Source of the DNA: Rotaria sp. Silwood1
Lineage: Eukaryota > Rotifera > Eurotatoria > Philodinida > Philodinidae
Reading direction: 5' to 3'
Length of the DNA stretch: 64,000 nucleotides
NCBI GenBank assembly: GCA_905250075.1
Contig: CAJNOP010000307.1
Location: 1 to 64,000 of the forward strand
Of this stretch, positions 58,500-64,000 are shown one piece after another (the stretch's first letter is position 1; every line of letters starts with the position of its first letter). The position numbers and the translations under genes were made by a program. The notes under the pieces were generated by a model that ran no database searches, was not told the DNA's origin, and saw nothing but the letters and a program-made list of their open reading frames with translations.

Positions 58500-61400
58500 C
58501 GGCCCTCTAATGGAGGAAAATAACTGGATCGCGAACAGCAGACGCCAATGAATCCTTCGATGCTATTACTTCACTTCAAGATTTTTTTCTTCAAAACGGT
58601 AAATAAACGCAGTCATTCTGTTGTTTATATATAAACTGCTTTAAGGAGAATCAATCAAACGTTCACTCCATCAATCAACTCAAATTCAAGCTAGGTATGC
58701 AATCTCATACGTACAGGTAACGATACTTTGGTTGAGAACATGCCAACTGCATAGTCAGCGTTGCTAGTGGATGTACGCTTATGCTCTATCCAATAAAACG
58801 ATCAAAGACTAAAGAAAATTTATGAAACTGAGGAAGCTCATAGCAGAGGCAATTGTTTCGTTTTTCATGAATTTCTTAGATATTGATCATATTTTCCTTC
58901 AGGATAGTTCATCCAACGAATTAATGTTGACTTAAAGAGGCAATCTTGATCTCTTTACGTGATTGACTTGTAAAATACGGGAGAGAAGACGTAGGACAGA
59001 TTCAAAAATGAAAACTATAGCTTAAAACGTGAGCCAAGATAGCTTTCCTCAAAGCGTGAAAATTTTTCTTCGAGGTTATTCTAGGTTGAATATGCAGTGG
59101 AACTGTACATTGATGCTGATATGCTGCTTTGAATTCACCAGTTTTTTTATGTAGTCTGACGATCATAATATCATTCATAAAACCTCATTTCTGATGTTTC
59201 TCATCATGAACATTACACATTGAGCTTTTGCTACTCAAGTAAAATAAGAGCTAATGAAACAGTAACTTTTTTCTTTTCAAGTGCATATGATACATAAAAC
59301 TTAAGTTCAAGGTAAACATGTCGAAATATATATTGAAACTTTCGAGATGATACAAATCAAATATTCAAGAAAACACTGGCATGACCTCGAATCAAGACAT
59401 TACAACTTCCGATTGATTTTGCACAATGTTGTAGTTATCTCTCTTGCTTGATTACATCATCCAACATAGATTGAGACAACTATTGTAATCACACAAATGT
59501 GAAAACAACAAACAGAGTGTAGATATGAATACTTTTCTTTTCATCGGCGGTACCTACATCTTCATCTACCATCATCGACCATCACACTCTCATCTAATTT
59601 TGAGAATGTCTGTGTGAGTGAGTAAAGTATGTATCCACACCCTAAACCACATATCACATCCTCACTATCCATGCTATAATTTTTCCATTTAAGACGTCTA
59701 CTTTAATACCTATGTAACTCATATTTCTTCTGTTTAGACTATTTAGTGTAAATCGCTGTTGAGCAACATCAAGTGCTAGCATACCAACCACATAAATATG
59801 GAGAACAATAGAATGACGTCCATTACAGTAGGTATATATGGTTCACTTTTCATGTGTAATGAACGAGAAAATGATGATCTTAACAGGCGAAACCAAAACG
59901 TCCATCCATCGAATCCATCGAAGAGATAAATGGCGAAGTATCAAGACTAAGCAAAACCTCGAAGACACCTCTAATACAGTTCGTTGACGCTTTAGCTATG
60001 ATGCATGTAAAAGATTTGTTTTAGAAGTGTACCAACGAGCACATCATCCCTATTGGTTCGGTAGCTGGGTGGAAATTGGTGGCGATCGACATGAGCCACG
60101 GAATTCTCATAATAGTAATTTCATTGTCTGCCGTTGCTACCTTCTTAAGTGTTCAGCAGTGTAAGTAACAGATTGTCTATGTCTTTCTCACATTCACTAC
60201 AGACCAACCAATACAAGCTGTTGTGTCGTCTTCTTATACGATATCTAGTTGCTTCACGATTAAAGAACTGATTCTTCGAATCTATGTTCTACTAATAGAA
60301 TGATTATTGAAAGTCTTACATTGATATTTATACGAAAGAAATTGTTTTCCATAATAAGTGGCAGATGTTCTATGGTTTTTCACCTTATGCAATCAATATT
60401 GAAGCTCAATATGGATGACCTTGATTGAGTTAACAAGCATTACCGTGAACGCTTTTATAGCACATTTTGATGCCTGCTACTATTTTTTTTATCGGTTAAG
60501 CAACTTGAGATGAAAAGGACTAAGCTTAGACAATGTCAGAAGCATTTCAATGCATAATAAGGAAATTACAAGTTAAGGCTTTCAATAAATGAATCTTACA
60601 AAAAGTTGTGTAACTTCTGCAAAATCTCTATGCTGAACATCCGAAGTTTACTTTAGTTGTCCTGGTTAATTGCAGTCATTCATCAAAAGGTCTACAGTAG
60701 TGCCCATAAAGCATAAATTTTTGTACTAATAGCATAGTGCATTCATTGAGTAATTCATTTTGATATTTCTGTAGTTTCGAGTTAAAATAAAAGAAGCCAT
60801 ACTGAATAATGAACCTTTTGAAGTGTCTCATAGCTTTTGAGCTCAAGTCTTAAGCAATATATAGATTAACAATAGAACAATTCAACTCCAAAATAGTTTA
60901 CGCCATTGCAACATCTGGAAACAGTTTTGCTCATTATATCACGCTTTTAGTACATGATGAAAGTTTTTCGCAATATTCGAATAAATGAATCCTGAGCTGA
61001 AACTCTGGCTACCGGTAGGTTCAGTGGGCAATAAAATAATCTAAACATTTATACGCAAACAAATGTTCTATTGCCGAAACTTTTATTCGCGAAAACCCAT
61101 TCTCGTGGTCGAAAAACTTCAACTTTCTAGCTAGTAAATATCTCGACAAGGAAAAGTTTGTATGAGTGGAAATATTCAGAATATATGGTTGGCTGCTAAA
61201 GCTACTTGCAGGCACAATTTCAATCCAGACGTCGTTCATTCGAATTTTCGACAAAGAGTTACCGTTGTTCAATATGAGATTGATACATAAAATGCTCTAT
61301 CGCGTGACAATCAGAGTATTGATTTATTGTTTCCTTATTGAAACAGAATATCGAAAAACTATCTACACCGATAAATCTATCATCCATGGACTGAACATAT

Positions 61401-62050
61401 ATGTGGATGGATGCGAACTTGCGTTCAGAAATCATTTAACTGAGTGAATAAACTATTAGATCATTGTTGAGTTCGTATTTTTCTACGATAGACAATTAAA
61501 TTAAACAAATGATAGAACACAGTTGACTGTTTGTTTGGTGCTACCATCGAACCCTCTATACTAAGTAGTCTATGCCAAATTTCTGCTATTTTGTGCGTAA
61601 GACTGAATTTCATGGGTATTTCCTAAGAAGAAAAACAAGTTTTTTGCAAAATCTCGAAAAATCTCCTGATATCAATCATCCTTGCATTAAGCACTTACTG
61701 AATACATATGCTGATACGAATAATTTGATGAACGGTTCTGCTTTTTACTAGAAAGTATGTACTTGCTTTACTCCGACAGTATAAAGTGAATCAGAAGATT
61801 AGATCAGGAATGATCATCATTGATGAATACTCGATCATGACAAGGGTATCATTCAAGAATTACTCCACAAAACATGTTGCAGATGCGAAACATCTGTAAT
61901 CTATACCACAATAGTTCCAGTCAAAAATGGTTACTACTTCGCTATATAAAACTTGAATGATGAGTCTAATTGATTGGAAACACTTGACATCATGAGTTTC
62001 TAGCACATACAAACTCGGCGACCATCCATGGAATAAAAAAATTAGGATAT
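58500..62050. other. Gene-poor stretch
   Basis: 3.5 kb with less AT bias than the 26-32 kb interval. A weak telomere-like pair is near 59605-59660 (TGTGTGAGTG ... CACACCCTAAACC). Open frames at 61021-61447 overlap on opposite strands and show no family signal. Could be decayed coding DNA. Confidence 0.4.
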
Positions 62051-62056
62051 ATTCAC

Positions 62057-62270
62057 TGCGAAACGCGTTAATGCTGACCAGTTTAACGCGTTCGCAACGT
62101 TTTCCATGGCGAGAAACGTATACAACCCTTTTTTCCACTTACTCAAAATGCATTTCGGAGCCACAATTCCCAAATGAAAACGAAAAGTATATCGTCTCGC
62201 GGTATTTTCAACCGATTTAGCAGCTGCAAAACGCGTTAAATCGGTCAGCATTAACGCGTTTCGCAGCATT
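62057..62270. mobile_element. Palindromic element with ACGCGTTA motifs
   Basis: Left end TGCGAAACGCGTTAATGCTG is repeated in reverse complement at the right end (CAGCATTAACGCGTTTCGCA). A second inner inverted motif (TTTAACGCGTT) makes each end itself near-palindromic. The interior (~62110-62210) is unique. Target duplication not clear. It abuts a coding-like stretch beginning near 62271. Confidence 0.72.
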
Positions 62271-62274
62271 TAAA

Positions 62275-62442
62275 AGTAACGAAATTGTTCCCATGGGCAC
62301 AGCAATAACGGTAACAACTGTAGTAGCAGAAACTATTGGAACAATTGGACTAATTGTAACGCCTGGAGCAACTGTAACTCCATGAGTAACTGGAACGTCA
62401 GGAATGCCAGGAGTTACTACCACGACCGGCGCCGCTGCAACA
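62275..62442 (+). pseudogene. Val/Thr/Gly-rich repeat exon with an in-frame stop
   Basis: The plus frame reads PMGTAITVTTVVAETIGTIG, then LIVTPGATVTP, a TGA, then VTGTSGMPGVTTTTGAAAT, ending at a good donor (ACAAGTAAGTG). Such low-complexity Thr/Val stretches occur in secreted bdelloid proteins upstream of NHL repeats. Its phase fits the acceptor at about 63502, so it may belong to the NHL-type gene at the right edge. The TGA replaces what looks like a Gly codon. Confidence 0.45.
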
Positions 62443-63502
62443 AGTAAGTGATAACATAATGATAACTGACATCAAACAGTTGTGTCTTTTATTTAAAACT
62501 GAGTTTTAACAATGAATGACCTAGAATAAATGTTACCCGCAGCATTTAGATGGTTTTTAGACTTGTCGCCGCTTAGACTTGAATGTTTTAGGAAACTAAA
62601 TAAGAAATACAGTTAGTGTAAGTTTAGATCAAAAAACTTTCTGTTCACCTCCTTAATTTGATCGCATCGTTGAAAATGAAATGTTTGAGTCTTTTTCAGT
62701 TGAATGAAAAAGAGGATCTGTTAGTAGTTTAGATATTTTTGTTGTCTCTTGTGTGCATATACTGTGAATTAAAAGAGATTCCAATCCAATCCAGTGCTTC
62801 TGTAAAAAGGTTTGTACTACAGATAAGCAACAGTCTTTTCGCTCTACTTTAAATGTGAACTTTTGATTCTGATCTTGAATCATAGCAAAGACGAGAAAGA
62901 CGCACATAAAGCACCTCGTAGAATATTCTGGATGGAGATCTCAGTAAGTGCTAACTTTGGTCCCGATTACGATTTCATAGCTTATTATATTTAACTTCAG
63001 GTTCCGTTCTCTTCACGCATTTAATTTTTGAGATGTGTATCTATGGACTATGACGAGGAAAATTACGAATATTAAGCGAATTTCTCAAAGAAAACGATCT
63101 TACGATATTTCTTGCATGCTTTTCAATCTTCTTATCAATGGTTTTCAATGAAATGGGGACAATGTTTCATAACAAAAGCATGATTTTTCTATAGAAACGT
63201 CAGTGAAAAGCACTTATATGGAGCTAGATTTTCGTTACCTATGCTCGAATTGTATTCAGTGGTCTCACATGTGATTGTGTGCGTGCGGTGTACATCGTAC
63301 TTCTATCTAGTGCTGCGTTGAGAAGCTTTTACCTAAGATTGGCTCGGTAGTTTTGCATACATTTCATTAGAATTTTTTCTGTATATATGTAGCAATATTC
63401 ATTCTGGGCCATCCATCACATCGTATTCTAAATTTTATCAGACATCTGTCATCATTTTTTTAGGATGTACCGCATTCTTTAAATGAGAACATTGCATTTT
63501 TA
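62443..63502. other. Possible large intron or spacer
   Basis: About 1 kb without recognisable coding sequence between the Thr/Val-rich stretch and the NHL-type exon. A minus frame at 62653-62907 has no motif. Confidence 0.4.
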
Positions 63503-64000
63503 GCAATATCTGTTACTGCACTACCATGGGTTTATGATGTAGCAACGGATACCGCACCAGTACTCATTCTTCCTTTAAATGCGACGATTCGCCTTTGCTG
63601 CAATGGTAGTTGAAATGAAAATTACGCGATCATTGCTGGCAATTACAACTATTTCGGAAACAGTTCGAACACGTTTGCGAATTCCTCTGATCTATTTGTT
63701 GACAGTAGCAACTCTATATACGTTTCTGACACATGGAACAATCGAATTCAAAAATTCACTTCAGGCAGTTCATTTGGAACAACAGTAGGTTTGACGTCAC
63801 CGTTTTGTCCTATAGCTATCTATATTGATCAGTTGAGTACTATCTACTGCTGTAAGGAAGCGGTATTCATGAATTTGTATAGACTCTTATGTAATTAATA
63901 AAATATTAAATGTTTTAGAATGGTATGTTGTCGTATGCACGCTTGCAGAAGTATGCAGGAGGAAATATGTATGAGATAACTCTTGTAGGAGGAGTTGGAA
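63503..64000 (+). pseudogene. NHL-repeat protein gene or pseudogene, running off right edge
   Basis: The plus strand encodes NSSDLFVDSSNSIYVSDTWN, continuing NRIQKFTSGSSFGTTVGLTS, a clear NHL repeat. Upstream is NENYAIIAGNYNYFGNSSNT preceded by CCNGS and a TGA stop (63611-63613). In the NHL gene at 55.5-57.0 kb the equivalent position is Trp (CTNATWNLN), so the stop looks like TGG changed to TGA. Further along, GMLSYARLQKYAGGNMYEIT suggests the next repeat after an intron ending at about 63919. Likely a pseudogene on present evidence; a sequencing error cannot be excluded. Confidence 0.6.

Noticed and set aside
1..64000. tRNA, rRNA and spliced-leader RNA genes
   Set aside because: Scanned by eye for T-loop GGTTCGAATCC-type motifs and for conserved rRNA blocks; none convincing. 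A covariance-model scan would be decisive.

Overview
The window is animal DNA with the compact, intron-rich, AT-rich character of a bdelloid rotifer such as Adineta or Rotaria. Three observations support this. Introns are mostly 50-70 nt. Conserved genes use strongly A/T-ending codons. G/T-rich tracts of the TGTGGG type, reported as the bdelloid telomere repeat, lie inside the window next to gene families expanded or acquired in bdelloids: an ADP-ribosyltransferase-TPR protein, NHL-repeat proteins and a microbial-type dehydrogenase. The organism assignment is inference; no rRNA or mitochondrial marker is present.

Left part (1-9.0 kb). An UNC-45 myosin co-chaperone gene (minus strand, running off the left edge) lies divergent to a WDR91-like gene that keeps only the N-terminal half of the family. 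9.0-23.3 kb is an accessory zone. It has hAT-type and foldback MITEs, at least five telomere-like palindromes, a horizontally acquired-looking short-chain dehydrogenase with two small introns, an FAD-monooxygenase remnant and one small membrane-protein gene. 23.3-26.8 kb is one long uninterrupted ADP-ribosyltransferase gene with 17 TPR units.

Middle part (26.8-49.5 kb). After a 5.9 kb gene-poor stretch comes a block of ordinary metazoan genes without telomere-like tracts: a zyxin/LPP-type LIM protein, an HMG-box protein, an NRF-6-like acyltransferase-3 membrane protein, a Fringe-type glycosyltransferase and mitochondrial isocitrate dehydrogenase subunit alpha. Several introns and spacers carry MITEs.

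Right part (49.5-64 kb). Two hAT-type MITEs with perfect 8-bp target duplications come first, then a GT32-like glycosyltransferase pseudogene. A second accessory zone follows, with telomere-like palindromes, a secreted NHL-repeat gene with an 8-nt microexon, a palindromic element and a second, stop-containing NHL-type gene running off the right edge.

The most notable pattern is that telomere-like G-rich/C-rich palindromes and foreign or expanded genes share the same two zones (about 7-23 kb and 55-60 kb), while the conserved gene block between them has neither.
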